This document shows positions 37,357 through 47,030 of a DNA stretch of 64,000 bases, piece by piece. Both the position numbers and the translations under genes were made by a program. The notes under the pieces are model-generated. The model was not told the DNA's origin, did not search any database, and worked only from the letters and a program-made list of their open reading frames with translations. Source of the DNA: Lachnospiraceae bacterium (GTDB lineage Bacteria > Bacillota > Clostridia > Lachnospirales > Lachnospiraceae); assembly GCA_017433725.1 (NCBI GenBank), contig JAFRGQ010000038.1, forward strand, positions 51,891-115,890, written 5' to 3'. Within the stretch, counting starts at the first letter, position 1. Every line of letters starts with the position of its first letter.

Positions 37357-39645
37357 TCAAACCTCGTTCAGGTCGTTTCTGATATCGCTCTGCGAATCAT
37401 TTGAAGAATCCGGCATCTCAGCCGGCTGCTTCGGTTCCGGTCTCACAATCGGCGTCCTCTGCATATATCCCGGGATCTGCGGACCGTTTCCTGCTGAGCG
37501 ATTCTGCCCCTGCGGATAGCGCGGTCCCTGCGGAGGCATCGGTCTCGGATTACCGTCGCCATACGCAGCACCTGCATCTCTCGGCGGATACGGTTGACCG
37601 CTGTTCCGGAACCCCGAGTTCCCGCTGTTTGCGGAATTGGGAAGCGGCTGCCTTTCCGGATAATTATCAGGAACTGCCGGAGCCTGATACTGCTGCTCCG
37701 TCTGCTGATAAGGAGATTCCATTGCTGTATTTTCCTGATCATAGATACGCTCGCCGACTCTTTTTTCTTCGGTGTCCGGATCAGGCTCGGGAAGACCTTC
37801 CACCTCCCGGAAAATGCGCATGAATTCCTTGCCGGTGATTGTTTCCTTCTGAATCAAGTACTCGGCAAGCTGATTCAACGTGTTGCGGTGCGCTTTCAGA
37901 AGGGCAAGAGCCTGCTCATAAGACCTCTTAAGCATGATCATCACTTCGTGATCAATCTCTGTAGCCGTCTGATCACCGCAGTTAAGAACAGCCCTGCCGT
38001 CAAGATACTGGCTCTCTACGCTTGCAAGTCCCATGAGACCAAAGCGCTCTGACATACCAAACTGGGTAATCATCGCACGGGCAATCTTGGTCGCCTTCTC
38101 AATATCGTTGGCCGCACCTGTCGTAACAGTATCGAATACGATCTCCTCGGCGGCACGTCCGCCCAGCGTCATGACAAGCTGAGCTTCAAGCTCCTTCTTG
38201 GTGTTAAGGTACTTTTCTTCCTCCGGAACATTCATTACATATCCCAGAGCACCCATTGTTCTCGGTATGATCGTGATCTTCTGGACCGGTTCTGAATTCT
38301 TCTGAAGTGCCGAGCACAGAGCATGACCGATTTCGTGGTAAGAAACGATCCTTCTCTCCTCAACGCTGAGAATACGATCCTTCTTTTCCTTACCCACGAG
38401 AACGACTTCAACGGCTTCGAGAAGATCTTTCTGACTCACCTGATGTCTGCCGTTGCGAACCGCAAGAATAGCCGCCTCATTAATCATGTTAGCCAGGTCG
38501 GACCCCACGGCACCGTCCGTTGCAAGAGCAATGGCATCAAGATCGACTGTATCGTCCATTAGGACATCCTTGGCATGAACTTTAAGTATGGCGACACGCC
38601 CCTTCAGATCCGGCCTGTCAACAATGACGCGTCTGTCAAAACGACCGGGACGAAGCAGAGCCGGGTCAAGTATTTCGGGTCGGTTCGTTGCCGCCAGGAT
38701 GAGAAGTCCCTTGGTTGCATCGAAACCATCCATTTCCGCGAGGAGCTGATTGAGTGTCTGTTCCCGCTCGTCATTGCCTCCGAACCTTCCGCTGTCACGC
38801 GTCTTTCCGATGGCATCGATCTCATCAATAAAAATAATGCACGGTGCATTCTTTTTTGCTTCTTCGAACAGATCTCTGACACGGCTTGCACCGACACCGA
38901 CGAACATTTCGACGAACTCGGAACCGGACAGAGAGAAGAACGGCACTTTGGCTTCTCCTGCCACGGCTTTGGCAAGCAATGTCTTACCTGTTCCGGGCGG
39001 TCCTACGAGAAGCGCACCCTTCGGCAGCTTGGCGCCGATGGCGGAGAACCTGCCCGGATTGTGGAGGAAATCAACGCATTCCTGCAGACTCTCCTTCGCT
39101 TCGTCTTCGCCTGCTACATCCCTGAATGTAATACCGGTGTCTTTCTGGACATAGGCCTTGGCTTTGCTCTTACCTACTCCCATGACACCGCCGCCGCGGT
39201 TCATCCTTCCCATGAAAACACTGATGATTACCATGAATAAGATGAACGGTATCAGGAAACTCAGCAGAGAATAAACGATCTCGCTGATTACGGATGTCTC
39301 CTCTTTTGAGAACTCAACGTCATACTTTGCAAGACGCTCGGTAAGAGCGGTCTCATCTTCTGTCATTGTTGTGTGATACGTAATGCTTCCTGTCTCATCT
39401 GTCTTTGCGGTAGGCTCAATCTCGAGCGACGTATTCTTGATCGTGACAGACTTGATCTCCTTGTTTTCCAGCATCTCAAGGAACTTGTCATATGTTATCT
39501 TCCTGGATGTCGATGTATCCAGCATCCCTGAGAACAGGCTCATTCCGATGAGTCCTACCATCAGGCATACCAGGAAAATAATCAGAGACTGACGGTTCCG
39601 ATTGCCGTTATCATTCTGATTATTGTTATTTCTGTTATTATCCAT
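37357..39645 (-). CDS. ftsH: ATP-dependent zinc metalloprotease FtsH
   Basis: Membrane AAA protease for quality control. The 762-aa protein has an Asn-rich N-terminus, two membrane spans (about 20-42 and 135-158), an AAA domain with GPPGTGKT and [11 protein letters not shown] plus the SRH arginine ([21 protein letters not shown]), and the zinc site HEIGH. After the protease domain (about 640) comes a ~120-residue Pro/Gln/Tyr-rich tail that is longer than in Bacillus FtsH and likely disordered. AAAGGAG precedes ATG, with a consensus promoter 70 bases upstream. Confidence 0.96.
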   Translation of the reverse strand: MDNNRNNNNQNDNGNRNRQSLIIFLVCLMVGLIGMSLFSGMLDTSTSRKITYDKFLEMLENKEIKSVTIKNTSLEIEPTAKTDETGSITYHTTMTEDETALTERLAKYDVEFSKEETSVISEIVYSLLSFLIPFILFMVIISVFMGRMNRGGGVMGVGKSKAKAYVQKDTGITFRDVAGEDEAKESLQECVDFLHNPGRFSAIGAKLPKGALLVGPPGTGKTLLAKAVAGEAKVPFFSLSGSEFVEMFVGVGASRVRDLFEEAKKNAPCIIFIDEIDAIGKTRDSGRFGGNDEREQTLNQLLAEMDGFDATKGLLILAATNRPEILDPALLRPGRFDRRVIVDRPDLKGRVAILKVHAKDVLMDDTVDLDAIALATDGAVGSDLANMINEAAILAVRNGRHQVSQKDLLEAVEVVLVGKEKKDRILSVEERRIVSYHEIGHALCSALQKNSEPVQKITIIPRTMGALGYVMNVPEEEKYLNTKKELEAQLVMTLGGRAAEEIVFDTVTTGAANDIEKATKIARAMITQFGMSERFGLMGLASVESQYLDGRAVLNCGDQTATEIDHEVMIMLKRSYEQALALLKAHRNTLNQLAEYLIQKETITGKEFMRIFREVEGLPEPDPDTEEKRVGERIYDQENTAMESPYQQTEQQYQAPAVPDNYPERQPLPNSANSGNSGFRNSGQPYPPRDAGAAYGDGNPRPMPPQGPRYPQGQNRSAGNGPQIPGYMQRTPIVRPEPKQPAEMPDSSNDSQSDIRNDLNEV

Positions 39646-39716
39646 TATTCTCCTTTCGCAGGCCGGGGTGCGAGCGTCACCTTACGGCCCTGTCCAGTCT
39701 CAGACAGACATAAATC

Positions 39717-39745
39717 ATTATAAGAATTTTGTTCCAAATATGCAA
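39717..39745 (-). promoter_or_regulatory. Promoter of ftsH
   Basis: TTGCAT (39740-39745), 17-base spacer, TATAAT (39717-39722) on the minus strand. Confidence 0.75.
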
Positions 39746-39862
39746 GAACATGTATTCCCTTTCGTCTAAAACTTTTCTAAACCCTTCCGGAGTGCAAAGG
39801 GCCGTTGTGAACCTTACCTGACTCTGAAGCCGCGAAAAGGCTCCGGTATTATTACAAATTTC

Positions 39863-39891
39863 TTTACACAGGCAAGTAACTTCTGTTATAT
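39863..39891 (+). promoter_or_regulatory. Promoter of the DUF1846 gene
   Basis: TTTACA (39863-39868), 17-base spacer, TTATAT (39886-39891), about 50 bases before the start at 39944. Confidence 0.6.
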
Positions 39892-39943
39892 TTAAATGAT
39901 GTGAAATCAGCCTACAGTCATATGTGATATCAAGGAGGCATCT

Positions 39944-41422
39944 ATGAAAATCGGCTTCAGCAATGAACAATATCTTGAAACGCAGTCAAATATGATTCGA
40001 GAGCGCATCAACAAGTTCGGCGGAAAGCTTTATCTGGAATTCGGCGGTAAGCTCTTCGACGATTATCATGCTTCGCGCGTACTGCCGGGCTTTCAGCCTG
40101 ACTCCAAGCTACGCATGTTGCTGCAGCTCAGAGACCAGACCGAAATAATAATTGCCATATCTGCCACAGACATAGAGAACAACAAAGTCAGGGGCGACCT
40201 TGGCATCACCTACGATACCGATGTACTTCGTCTGATGAACGAATTCCGTGATTGCGGCCTCTATGTAGGATCTGTTGTCATCACACATTTCACCGGACAG
40301 GACGGCGCTATCCTCTTCAAAAATCATCTCGAGCAATACGGAGTGCGGGTTTATCTGCACTACATGATCAAAGGGTATCCCCACAATGTTCCGCTCATCG
40401 TCAGCGATGAAGGCTACGGAAAAAATGACTACATTGAAACTTCACGCCCGCTCGTCATCGTCACAGCACCCGGTCCGGGCTCAGGAAAGCTCGCGACCTG
40501 TCTCTCACAGCTGTACCATGACCATAAGCGCGGCATTGAAGCGGGATATGCCAAGTTCGAGACATTCCCGATTTGGAATCTTCCGCTCAAACATGAAGTC
40601 AACCTCGCATATGAAGCGGCAACAGCCGACCTGAACGACGTCAATATGATCGATCCGTTCCATTTAGAAGCTTACGGAGTCACGACGGTCAACTATAACC
40701 GTGACGTGCAGGCTTTCCCTGTCCTTCAGGCAATCTTTGAAAATATCTACGGAGAATGCCCGTACAAGTCTCCTACAGACATGGGCGTAAATATGGTTGG
40801 CAACTGTATCATCGATGATGAAGTCTGCCGCGAAGCTTCCCGTCAGGAGATCATACGCCGTTATTATGAAGCATTGGTCGGAATTGCAGACGGCACCCGC
40901 TATGCGGAGGAAGCCGACAAGATTGAGATGATCATGAAGCAGGCTCACGTTTCCAAGAACGACCGCCGCATCGTTGCACCGGCCATGAACAGAGCCGAGG
41001 AGACAGGTGCAGCCGCTGCAGCAATTGAACTTGCAGACGGCACGATCGTCACCGGAAGAACTTCTGAGCTTTTGGGACCGACATCCGCTGCGCTTCTCAA
41101 TGCTCTGAAGCGGATTGCAGGCATTCCTCACGATATAAAAATCATCTCTCCCGAGGCAATCCAGCCTATACAGACTCTGAAGACGAAATATCTCGGCGGA
41201 AAGAACCCGAGACTTCACACGGACGAGGTCTTATACGCGCTCTCCATTTCCGCTGCGACTGACCCGACTGCAGAGGTAGTCATGGCCGCGCTTCCGCAGC
41301 TTCACGGCTGCCAGGCGCATTGCTCTGTGATGCTCTCCCCGGTTGATCGCAGGCTCATGAAGAAGCTGGGCGTCCAGATGACATGTGAGCCGGTATATGA
41401 AAACAAGAAAATTTTCCATTAA
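39944..41422 (+). CDS. DUF1846 family protein
   Basis: A 492-aa cytoplasmic protein of the DUF1846 family, widespread in Firmicutes and without an assigned reaction. Recognisable stretches are GFSNEQYLETQS at the N-terminus, FGGKLFDDYHASRVLPGF, VTAPGPGSGKLATCLSQLYHD (a P-loop-like GPGSGK near residue 180) and the C-terminal MLSPVDRRLMKKLGVQMTCEP. The P-loop suggests nucleotide binding. CAAGGAGG lies eight bases before ATG. Divergent from ftsH, single gene, with a terminator. Confidence 0.9.
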   Translation: MKIGFSNEQYLETQSNMIRERINKFGGKLYLEFGGKLFDDYHASRVLPGFQPDSKLRMLLQLRDQTEIIIAISATDIENNKVRGDLGITYDTDVLRLMNEFRDCGLYVGSVVITHFTGQDGAILFKNHLEQYGVRVYLHYMIKGYPHNVPLIVSDEGYGKNDYIETSRPLVIVTAPGPGSGKLATCLSQLYHDHKRGIEAGYAKFETFPIWNLPLKHEVNLAYEAATADLNDVNMIDPFHLEAYGVTTVNYNRDVQAFPVLQAIFENIYGECPYKSPTDMGVNMVGNCIIDDEVCREASRQEIIRRYYEALVGIADGTRYAEEADKIEMIMKQAHVSKNDRRIVAPAMNRAEETGAAAAAIELADGTIVTGRTSELLGPTSAALLNALKRIAGIPHDIKIISPEAIQPIQTLKTKYLGGKNPRLHTDEVLYALSISAATDPTAEVVMAALPQLHGCQAHCSVMLSPVDRRLMKKLGVQMTCEPVYENKKIFH

Positions 41423-41486
41423 AGAGTCATTTAGTTTCAGGTAAACAGGAATAACTCATCATAACTATTATAATTTCAACATAAAG

Positions 41487-41540
41487 CAGCACCCATGCTG
41501 ACTGACATTATGACTGTCATAAGGCATGGGTGCTGTTTTT
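41487..41540 (+). terminator. Terminator of the DUF1846 gene
   Basis: CAGCACCCATGC (41487-41498) pairs with GCATGGGTGCTG (41524-41535), followed by TTTTT. It may also serve metY from the other side. Confidence 0.88.
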
Positions 41541-41592
41541 AAATAGAATCAAGTGTGTTTGCCACATCGGCCTGTGAGAGGTGCTTCTCCCG

Positions 41593-42876
41593 TCAGATAG
41601 CGGCAAGTGCGTTTGCCACGTCCGCAATAAGATCATCCGTACCCTCAAGACCGCAGGACATTCTGATCAGATTTCCGGGAACGCCGCATGCAATCAGCTC
41701 TTCTTCAGTGAGCTGGCGGTGTGTTGAACTTGCGGGATGCAGGCAGCAGCTGCGGGCATCGGCTACGTGTGTCTCGATCGCGAATATCTTAAGCTCATGC
41801 ATGAACTTTTCGGCAGCCGCTCTTCCGCCCTTCACACAGAAGGAAACAACGCCGCATGTCCCGTTCGGCATATACTTCTTAGCGATGTCATAGTACTTGT
41901 CGCCCGGAAGTCCCGGATATGCGACAGACTCTACTTTATCACTCTTGGACAGGAATTCTGCCAGAGCGAGTCCGTTCGCGCAGTGCTGCTTCATGCGCAC
42001 ATGCAGACTCTCGAGACCGATATTGAGGACATAGGCATCCTGAGGAGACTGGATGGATCCGAAGTCACGCATGAGCTGGGATGTCGCCTTTGTGATGAAA
42101 GCTCCCTCAAGGCCAAACTTCTCGGCGTAAACAATGCCATGATAGCTATCATCCGGTGTTGTGAGTCCGGGGAAACGCTCAGCATGTGCAAGCCAATCGA
42201 ACTTGCCTGAATCTACGATCGCACCGCCGACGCAGGAACCATGACCATCCATGTACTTCGTTGTGGAATGTGTAACGATATCAGCGCCAAACTCGATCGG
42301 ACGGCAGTTGACCGGTGTCGGAAATGTGTTGTCGACGATGAGCGGTACTCCGTGTCTGTGAGCGGCATTTGCAAATTTCTCAAAGTCAAAAACCGTCAGC
42401 GCCGGGTTGGCGATGGATTCGCCGAAAACAGCCTTCGTGTTCGGCTGAAATGCGGCCTCAAGCTCTTCCTCTGTGCAGTCCGGGGACACAAAAGTAAATT
42501 CGATTCCCATCTTGCGCATTGTTACATTGAACAGGTTGAATGTGCCGCCGTAGATGGAAGCACTGGAAACAATATGATCACCCGCATTTGCGATATTGAA
42601 TATCGCAAAGAAGTTCGCTGCCTGTCCGCTGGAAGTCAGCATACCGGCGGTACCGCCCTCCATGGCTGCGATTTTGGCAGCAACATAGTCGTTGGTCGGG
42701 TTCTGAAGCCTCGTATAGAAATATCCGGCAGCCTCCAGGTCGAAAAGTTTCGCCATGTCAGCGCTCGTATCATATTTGAAAGTTGTGCTCTGATAAATCG
42801 GAACCTCTCTCGGCTCACCGTTTTTCGGTCTGTAACCACTCTGCACGCATTTTGTCTCAATGTTCCATTCTGCCAT
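41593..42876 (-). CDS. metY: O-acetylhomoserine sulfhydrylase (aminocarboxypropyltransferase)
   Basis: PLP enzyme that makes homocysteine from O-acetylhomoserine and sulfide. The 427-aa protein has YQSTTFKYDTS, the YTRLQNPTN phosphate-binding stretch, VDNTFPTPV and the PLP lysine in HSTTKYMDGHG (near 205), with the C-terminal SCGLEGTDDLI. Start at 42876 matches homologues; it has no good Shine-Dalgarno, and upstream is a ~130-base leader with strong secondary structure. Together with cysE and cysS at 47-49 kb it covers much of sulfur amino acid supply. Confidence 0.95.
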   Translation of the reverse strand: MAEWNIETKCVQSGYRPKNGEPREVPIYQSTTFKYDTSADMAKLFDLEAAGYFYTRLQNPTNDYVAAKIAAMEGGTAGMLTSSGQAANFFAIFNIANAGDHIVSSASIYGGTFNLFNVTMRKMGIEFTFVSPDCTEEELEAAFQPNTKAVFGESIANPALTVFDFEKFANAAHRHGVPLIVDNTFPTPVNCRPIEFGADIVTHSTTKYMDGHGSCVGGAIVDSGKFDWLAHAERFPGLTTPDDSYHGIVYAEKFGLEGAFITKATSQLMRDFGSIQSPQDAYVLNIGLESLHVRMKQHCANGLALAEFLSKSDKVESVAYPGLPGDKYYDIAKKYMPNGTCGVVSFCVKGGRAAAEKFMHELKIFAIETHVADARSCCLHPASSTHRQLTEEELIACGVPGNLIRMSCGLEGTDDLIADVANALAAI

Positions 42877-43040
42877 GATCTTTTTGCTGCCGGAGTACAC
42901 CGTTGTGTATTGGTCCGCAGAGTGCTCGTTTTGCAGGCAATCACACAACGTGATTGTCAGATCGAGCCGCTGCGTCTGGCAGCTTCTCCTTTCTAATATC
43001 TTCATCACATTAGTTTAGCAGAATAAAGTGTCAGAAACAA
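42877..43040 (-). promoter_or_regulatory. metY promoter and structured leader, possible cis-regulatory RNA
   Basis: On the minus strand TTGTTT (43035-43040), 17-base spacer, TAAACT (43012-43017). The leader then has an AAAGGAG not followed by a start codon, hairpin GCTGC-CAGAC-GCAGC (42969-42983), and a stem GCTCG/CGAGC (42963-42967 with 42924-42928) enclosing CAATCAC/GTGATTG (42950-42956 with 42938-42944). The loop, CGTTGTG with its closing bases, is complementary to CACAACG at 42901-42907, 25 bases before the ATG. No known SAM riboswitch consensus is visible. Confidence 0.4.
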
Positions 43041-43071
43041 GGGGCAAGAAAGCCGTTTCAGGCTTCCGTAA

Positions 43072-43278
43072 TCAGGATCTCGCCGGAACAAACTGCTCTG
43101 AAAGCGGATCTACATCATCTTCATACCTCCACACATATCCTCCGTCTGACTTCCGTCTCCTTCGACACACACCGGATATGTGCGAGATGCTGTAAACAGT
43201 CTCCGCCTCTTTGATGCTGCTGTAGCGATGCAGCTCCGACATCGCCTTCGTGTACTGAACTACGCCTCTTTTTCTCAT
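43072..43278 (-). CDS. Stand-alone NUMOD1-like DNA-binding protein
   Basis: A 68-aa basic protein consisting almost entirely of a NUMOD1-type helix-turn-helix: VVQYTKAMSELHRYSSIKEA followed by ISHISGVCRRRRKSDGGYVW. Such modules are normally the DNA-binding part of HNH or GIY-YIG homing endonucleases; here no nuclease domain, intron or intein is present. The start at 43278 is firm, with AAAGGAGG six bases before ATG. It may be a remnant of a mobile endonuclease or a domesticated regulator. Upstream on the same strand is the galM-like gene with its own terminator. Confidence 0.7.
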   Translation of the reverse strand: MRKRGVVQYTKAMSELHRYSSIKEAETVYSISHISGVCRRRRKSDGGYVWRYEDDVDPLSEQFVPARS

Positions 43279-43405
43279 AAAAAGCCTCCTTTCGATTCCC
43301 CCGCGGTCATCCTGCATACGGGTCACGAAAAACAGCGGCACGCAATAAGCCGCGGGGCAAGTGTATAAAATGATGTAGTAAATGGAAAATGTACGGCGAA
43401 CGCCG

Positions 43406-43445
43406 CAAAGAAAAATGAGAATGCGAAATACCTCGCATCCTCATT
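43406..43445 (-). terminator. Terminator of the galM-like gene
   Basis: On the minus strand AATGAGGATGCGA (43433-43445) pairs with TCGCATTCTCATT (43414-43426), followed by TTTCTTT. It lies 150 bases past the stop. Confidence 0.75.
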
Positions 43446-43499
43446 CTATATCAGCTCATAAAAAATGTAAATAGGTCATCCAAAATCGCCATCAGTCAA

Positions 43500-43620
43500 G
43501 TTGCACGATATCAATATCATTTGGAAACCTGAAATCAATATCAATTTGGTTACTCGATATTGCTATTAATCGAGTAGCTTGAAATCAAAATCAACCGGAT
43601 TATTCAAAATCAATGTCGTA
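43500..43620. repeat. Degenerate short repeats at the 3' end of the galM-like gene
   Basis: Variants of TGATATTGATTTCA (minus strand) recur about every 25-40 bases here, and the first copy is the coding end itself (the codons for YDIDFE and stop). It looks like slipped or duplicated 3' coding sequence. AT-rich; nothing else is seen in this 120-base stretch. Confidence 0.5.
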
Positions 43621-44484
43621 AGATTTCTCAAATACTCCTGCCGGCTCCAGCTTCTGCTCGTACTCGCGCTCCGGAAGCTCTCCTGCAAATGTTGTACGGT
43701 CCAAACGTCCATACCACGGCTCCAGGCATACGAACGGAGCCGCTGCCTTCGGTGACCATACCGCTACGAGCGGTGCCTCAAAGCGAACCGTGACATACGG
43801 TTTCTTATCTGCGTCGCAGAGTGATATCTTATGAACCTGCTCGTTCTCGATGATCAGAGTGTTGATATCAAAAAGATCATCCGTGATACGCAGGAATCCG
43901 CCTTCCTCAAGCGGATACTCTTTCTTGTCATCGCTGAGACCGCCGTCCTTAAGATTCATCAGGCTGATATCAAGTGCTTTGTCTGTATCAAATGCAAGAT
44001 AGCATGCATTCTTGGGAGCATCGCTGTCTGTAGGCGGTGTATTGAACGCCGGATGGGCACCGACCTGGAAATAAATCGTCTCGTCTGACGGATTAATTAC
44101 GCGCCATGTGATCTTCAGTGAACGACCTGCCAGATTGTAGCCTACCTCAAAACGGAAACGGAACGGATATGCAGCCAGTGTGCTTTCGCTTTCTTCCAGG
44201 GCAAATCCAAGCTCGCATCCCTCAACATCTGCCGGCGCGAATTCACTTCTGCGTCCGAAACCGTGCTGCTTCATGGAGTATGCTTTTCCTTTATAGCGGA
44301 ACTCGTCGTGCATAACATTTCCGACGATTGGGAAAAGATTCGGGGAGGTCCATCCCCAGAATGCGGGATCTGCCTGCCACATATACTCCTGGCCAGTAGC
44401 GTTGTCCTTGACGGAACGGATCTCGGCTCCGGCTGAGCTCACAGTAACGGTCAGTTCAGAATTCTTAAGAATATAATCAGCCAT
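43600..44484 (-). CDS. Aldose 1-epimerase family protein (GalM-like)
   Basis: A 294-aa galactose mutarotase-fold protein that interconverts anomers of aldoses or phosphorylated sugars. Visible landmarks are FWGWTSPNLFPIVG, MKQHGFGRRSEF (the His and Arg of the active site), VGAHPAFN and the late Glu in CLEPWYGR. This GxxxFPxxG subgroup (LacX/YihR-like) often sits with carbohydrate genes, but here the neighbours are sigH and metY, giving no substrate. AGAGAGG precedes ATG at 44484. Confidence 0.85.
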   Translation of the reverse strand: MADYILKNSELTVTVSSAGAEIRSVKDNATGQEYMWQADPAFWGWTSPNLFPIVGNVMHDEFRYKGKAYSMKQHGFGRRSEFAPADVEGCELGFALEESESTLAAYPFRFRFEVGYNLAGRSLKITWRVINPSDETIYFQVGAHPAFNTPPTDSDAPKNACYLAFDTDKALDISLMNLKDGGLSDDKKEYPLEEGGFLRITDDLFDINTLIIENEQVHKISLCDADKKPYVTVRFEAPLVAVWSPKAAAPFVCLEPWYGRLDRTTFAGELPEREYEQKLEPAGVFEKSYDIDFE

Positions 44485-44566
44485 CTTGATTCCTCTCTTT
44501 CTACTGCAATAAGACAAATATGCTACTGTAATTGTACCGCATTTTCGGAGTGTTGACACTAACTTT

Positions 44567-45178
44567 TTACTTTCCCGTCTGCTCCTTCGTCTTTCTCCGT
44601 ATCCTTTGCATTGCATTATCAATAGACTTCGGGGTTCTTCCGAGAATCCCCGCAATCTCACGGTAATCATATCCACGCAGCTGAAGATCGAATACGATCT
44701 TCTCCATCCTGCTCAGCGTCTCGTAGATCTTATCGTATGTCTCATCCGCCCCCTCCTGCTCCAGCAGAATCTTCTCAGGGCTCTCCTCCGGTCCCATATA
44801 GCTTTCCCACTCATCCTCCGTGAGCAGGACCGCTTCCGTCTGGGCTTTTCGCTTCTGCCTTGAGGACATCTCGATGGCGTGCATCAGTTGACGATCGATG
44901 CAGAGCACTGCAAAAGTAAAAAACGACGCCCCCTTATCATTCCGAGGTTCATAATCCCTTACCGCCTTGTACAGTCCGATCATGCCCTCCTGAATCAAAT
45001 CATCGAGCTCTCCGCCTTTCAGAAATTTCGACACGGCTCTGCTTCTTACCAGAGGTTTATACTTCTGCAGGAGAAAATCAACCGCCTCCGTAACCCCTTC
45101 GCGGTACAGGCTTACCAGCTCCTCATCCGGAAGATTTCGAAAATCCGGCATATCATTTCTCTTATTTGTTTCTTCCAA
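44567..45178 (-). CDS. sigH: RNA polymerase sigma factor SigH
   Basis: A 203-aa sigma-70 family factor of the SigH (Spo0H) type, which in Bacillus and Clostridia controls entry into sporulation and stationary phase. Region 2 includes DDLIQEGMIGLYKAVRDY, then FFTFAVLCIDRQLMHAI, and region 4 has GYDYREIAGILGRTPKSIDNAMQRIRRK. It starts at a TTG with AAGGGGG five bases upstream; an in-frame ATG nine codons later is the alternative. Position after cysES-mrnC-rlmB on the same strand is the conserved sigH location. Confidence 0.93.
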   Translation of the reverse strand: MEETNKRNDMPDFRNLPDEELVSLYREGVTEAVDFLLQKYKPLVRSRAVSKFLKGGELDDLIQEGMIGLYKAVRDYEPRNDKGASFFTFAVLCIDRQLMHAIEMSSRQKRKAQTEAVLLTEDEWESYMGPEESPEKILLEQEGADETYDKIYETLSRMEKIVFDLQLRGYDYREIAGILGRTPKSIDNAMQRIRRKTKEQTGK

Positions 45179-45280
45179 ATCTTCCCCCTTTCCCGCTAAG
45201 CATCCTGCAATTCACGCTATTTTAAATACGGCAGCGCACCTTCCTGCCACTGCCGTAATAATCCTTCTTATCCGTCTCAC

Positions 45281-46249
45281 TCAGCCGATACTGCCACGCT
45301 GGCGAACGATCTCATACATCATGACTCCCGCTGCCACAGACGCATTCAGCGAATCGATCTCTCCCTTCATCGGAATCGCCGCGACAAAATCGCATTTCTC
45401 CTTCACGAGACGGCTCACGCCATCTCCCTCCGATCCGACGACAAGCCCGATCGGCCCTGTGAGTGAAAGATCATACATCCTCTTTCCGTCCATGTCGGCA
45501 CAGACGAACCAAAGACCCTTCTCCTTGAGCTTCTCAATTTCATTCCCTATGTTCGTCACACGCGCCACGGGCACATAATTGATTGCCCCCGCGGATGCCC
45601 GGACTGCAACCGGTGTCAGTCCGACCGCATGTCTCTTCGGCAATATTACGCCGTGAGCACCGGCCAGGCAAGCTGTACGGATGATAGCCCCGAGATTGTG
45701 CGGGTCCTCGATGCCGTCGAGAAGGATGACAAATGGTGCCTCCCCCCTCTCCTCAGCCTTCGCAAGAATGTCATCGACCGTGGCATATGCAAATGCCGCC
45801 GCCTGCGCAATCACGCCCTGATGATGTCCCGTGACGGACATTTCATCAAGTCTCTCCTTGGTCACAAAATTCACAATCGTATCATGCTTTTTGGCTTCAC
45901 GCAGGACAGTGCTGATCGGACCGTCATGCAGTTCTTCCTGAACAAAAAGCTTGTCAATTTGCCTCCCGGATCTGAATCCCTCGATTACAGCGTTCCTGCC
46001 CTCTATACGTCCGCTCAGCTCTTCTTCCGTCAGTTCCCTGTTCGCGGTCTCTCTGTCGGTTCTGAACTCCTCGCGCTTACCATGGTTATCCTTATGACTG
46101 TCAGCGTGTTTCCCACTGTCTTTCCCGCCTTTATAGCTTTCGCGCTTTGCGGCGCGTACTTCACCGGCGCTCTGATAGCCGTTTTCTCTTTCCGGCTTTC
46201 TTCCGCCCCGGCTGCGATTGTAGCCGCTAAACTCTCTGTCTCTACTCAT
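45281..46249 (-). CDS. rlmB: 23S rRNA (guanosine-2'-O)-methyltransferase RlmB-like
   Basis: A 322-aa SpoU/TrmH-family methyltransferase that 2'-O-methylates 23S rRNA. Residues 1-75 are a basic, Arg/Lys/Gly-rich, probably disordered extension; the L30e-like substrate domain (EGRNAVIEGFRSGRQIDKLF) and SPOUT domain follow, with LLDGIEDPHNLGAIIRTA, VVGSEGDGVSRLVKE and DSLNASVAAGVMMYE forming the AdoMet knot. AAGGAAC lies upstream of ATG. Between mrnC and sigH, as in Bacillus. Confidence 0.92.
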   Translation of the reverse strand: MSRDREFSGYNRSRGGRKPERENGYQSAGEVRAAKRESYKGGKDSGKHADSHKDNHGKREEFRTDRETANRELTEEELSGRIEGRNAVIEGFRSGRQIDKLFVQEELHDGPISTVLREAKKHDTIVNFVTKERLDEMSVTGHHQGVIAQAAAFAYATVDDILAKAEERGEAPFVILLDGIEDPHNLGAIIRTACLAGAHGVILPKRHAVGLTPVAVRASAGAINYVPVARVTNIGNEIEKLKEKGLWFVCADMDGKRMYDLSLTGPIGLVVGSEGDGVSRLVKEKCDFVAAIPMKGEIDSLNASVAAGVMMYEIVRQRGSIG

Positions 46250-46435
46250 ATATACTTTTTGTTCCTTCTACAACTGCTATGCTGTGATTTTTATTCTTCA
46301 CTGCCGTTTCTTTGCAACTGCTATCCGAAGCAGCTTCTTCAGCCTATTCTGACGCATCTAACAGTCTCACAGTCCTTCCTTTAAGACCGTGATCTGTAAG
46401 GGGCTCCGTTATCATATTCTGATGCACATTCTTCT

Positions 46436-47020
46436 TCACTGCCCGTTCTTCGCGACCGCGATCTGAATAAGTTCCATCATCCTCTCCTGCTTCCCCGCAA
46501 GATACAGATACCCGATCAGCGTCTCAAATCCCGTCGCCCTGCGATAATCCCCCATCGTCGCATTCTTTGCCATCGTGTGGGATTTCGCATTTCTTCCGCG
46601 GCGGTATATATCCGCCTCCGTTTCATCAAGAAGCGGCTCAATTGCCTCCATCGCATAAGACTGGGCATGTGCCTTGGCAAGCAGCGAGGACCTGCGATTC
46701 AGCTCATTTGGACGCATATCGGCCCTCTGGACCAGCATTGTCCTGAGAGCCAGTTCATATACTGCATCTCCCAGAAAAGCCAGCGTCAGAGGCGCGTAGG
46801 CACGGGCTTCTCCCTCGGACATCTCCGGCGTAAAATGATACTCCGAACCGTTTCCTCCTGTTCCTGCGCCTGCATGCGAAGCACCCGTTCCGGACGTCCG
46901 GTTTCCGGCTGCCTTCCCGTCCCCGGATTTGCCTTCCGGAAAACAGGTCTCGAGCATGGCGAGGAAGCCTTCTCTGACATTTGCTTTCTGTTTCGAATTA
47001 TCTTCTGTGAGTTTGCTCAC
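46436..47020 (-). CDS. mrnC: Mini-ribonuclease 3
   Basis: A 194-aa RNase III-type domain without a dsRNA-binding domain, which trims 23S rRNA precursors. The core reads LAFLGDAVYELALR, then ELNRRSSLLAKAHAQ and GRNAKSHTMAKNATMGDYRRATGFETLIGYLYL, with the catalytic acidic residues. Residues about 31-60 form a Gly/Ser/Ala-rich insertion near the N-terminus not typical for the family. It starts at GTG (47020), with AGAGG six bases upstream and 10 bases after the cysS stop, so it is coupled to cysS. Confidence 0.92.
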   Translation of the reverse strand: MSKLTEDNSKQKANVREGFLAMLETCFPEGKSGDGKAAGNRTSGTGASHAGAGTGGNGSEYHFTPEMSEGEARAYAPLTLAFLGDAVYELALRTMLVQRADMRPNELNRRSSLLAKAHAQSYAMEAIEPLLDETEADIYRRGRNAKSHTMAKNATMGDYRRATGFETLIGYLYLAGKQERMMELIQIAVAKNGQ

Positions 47021-47030
47021 TGCATACCTC

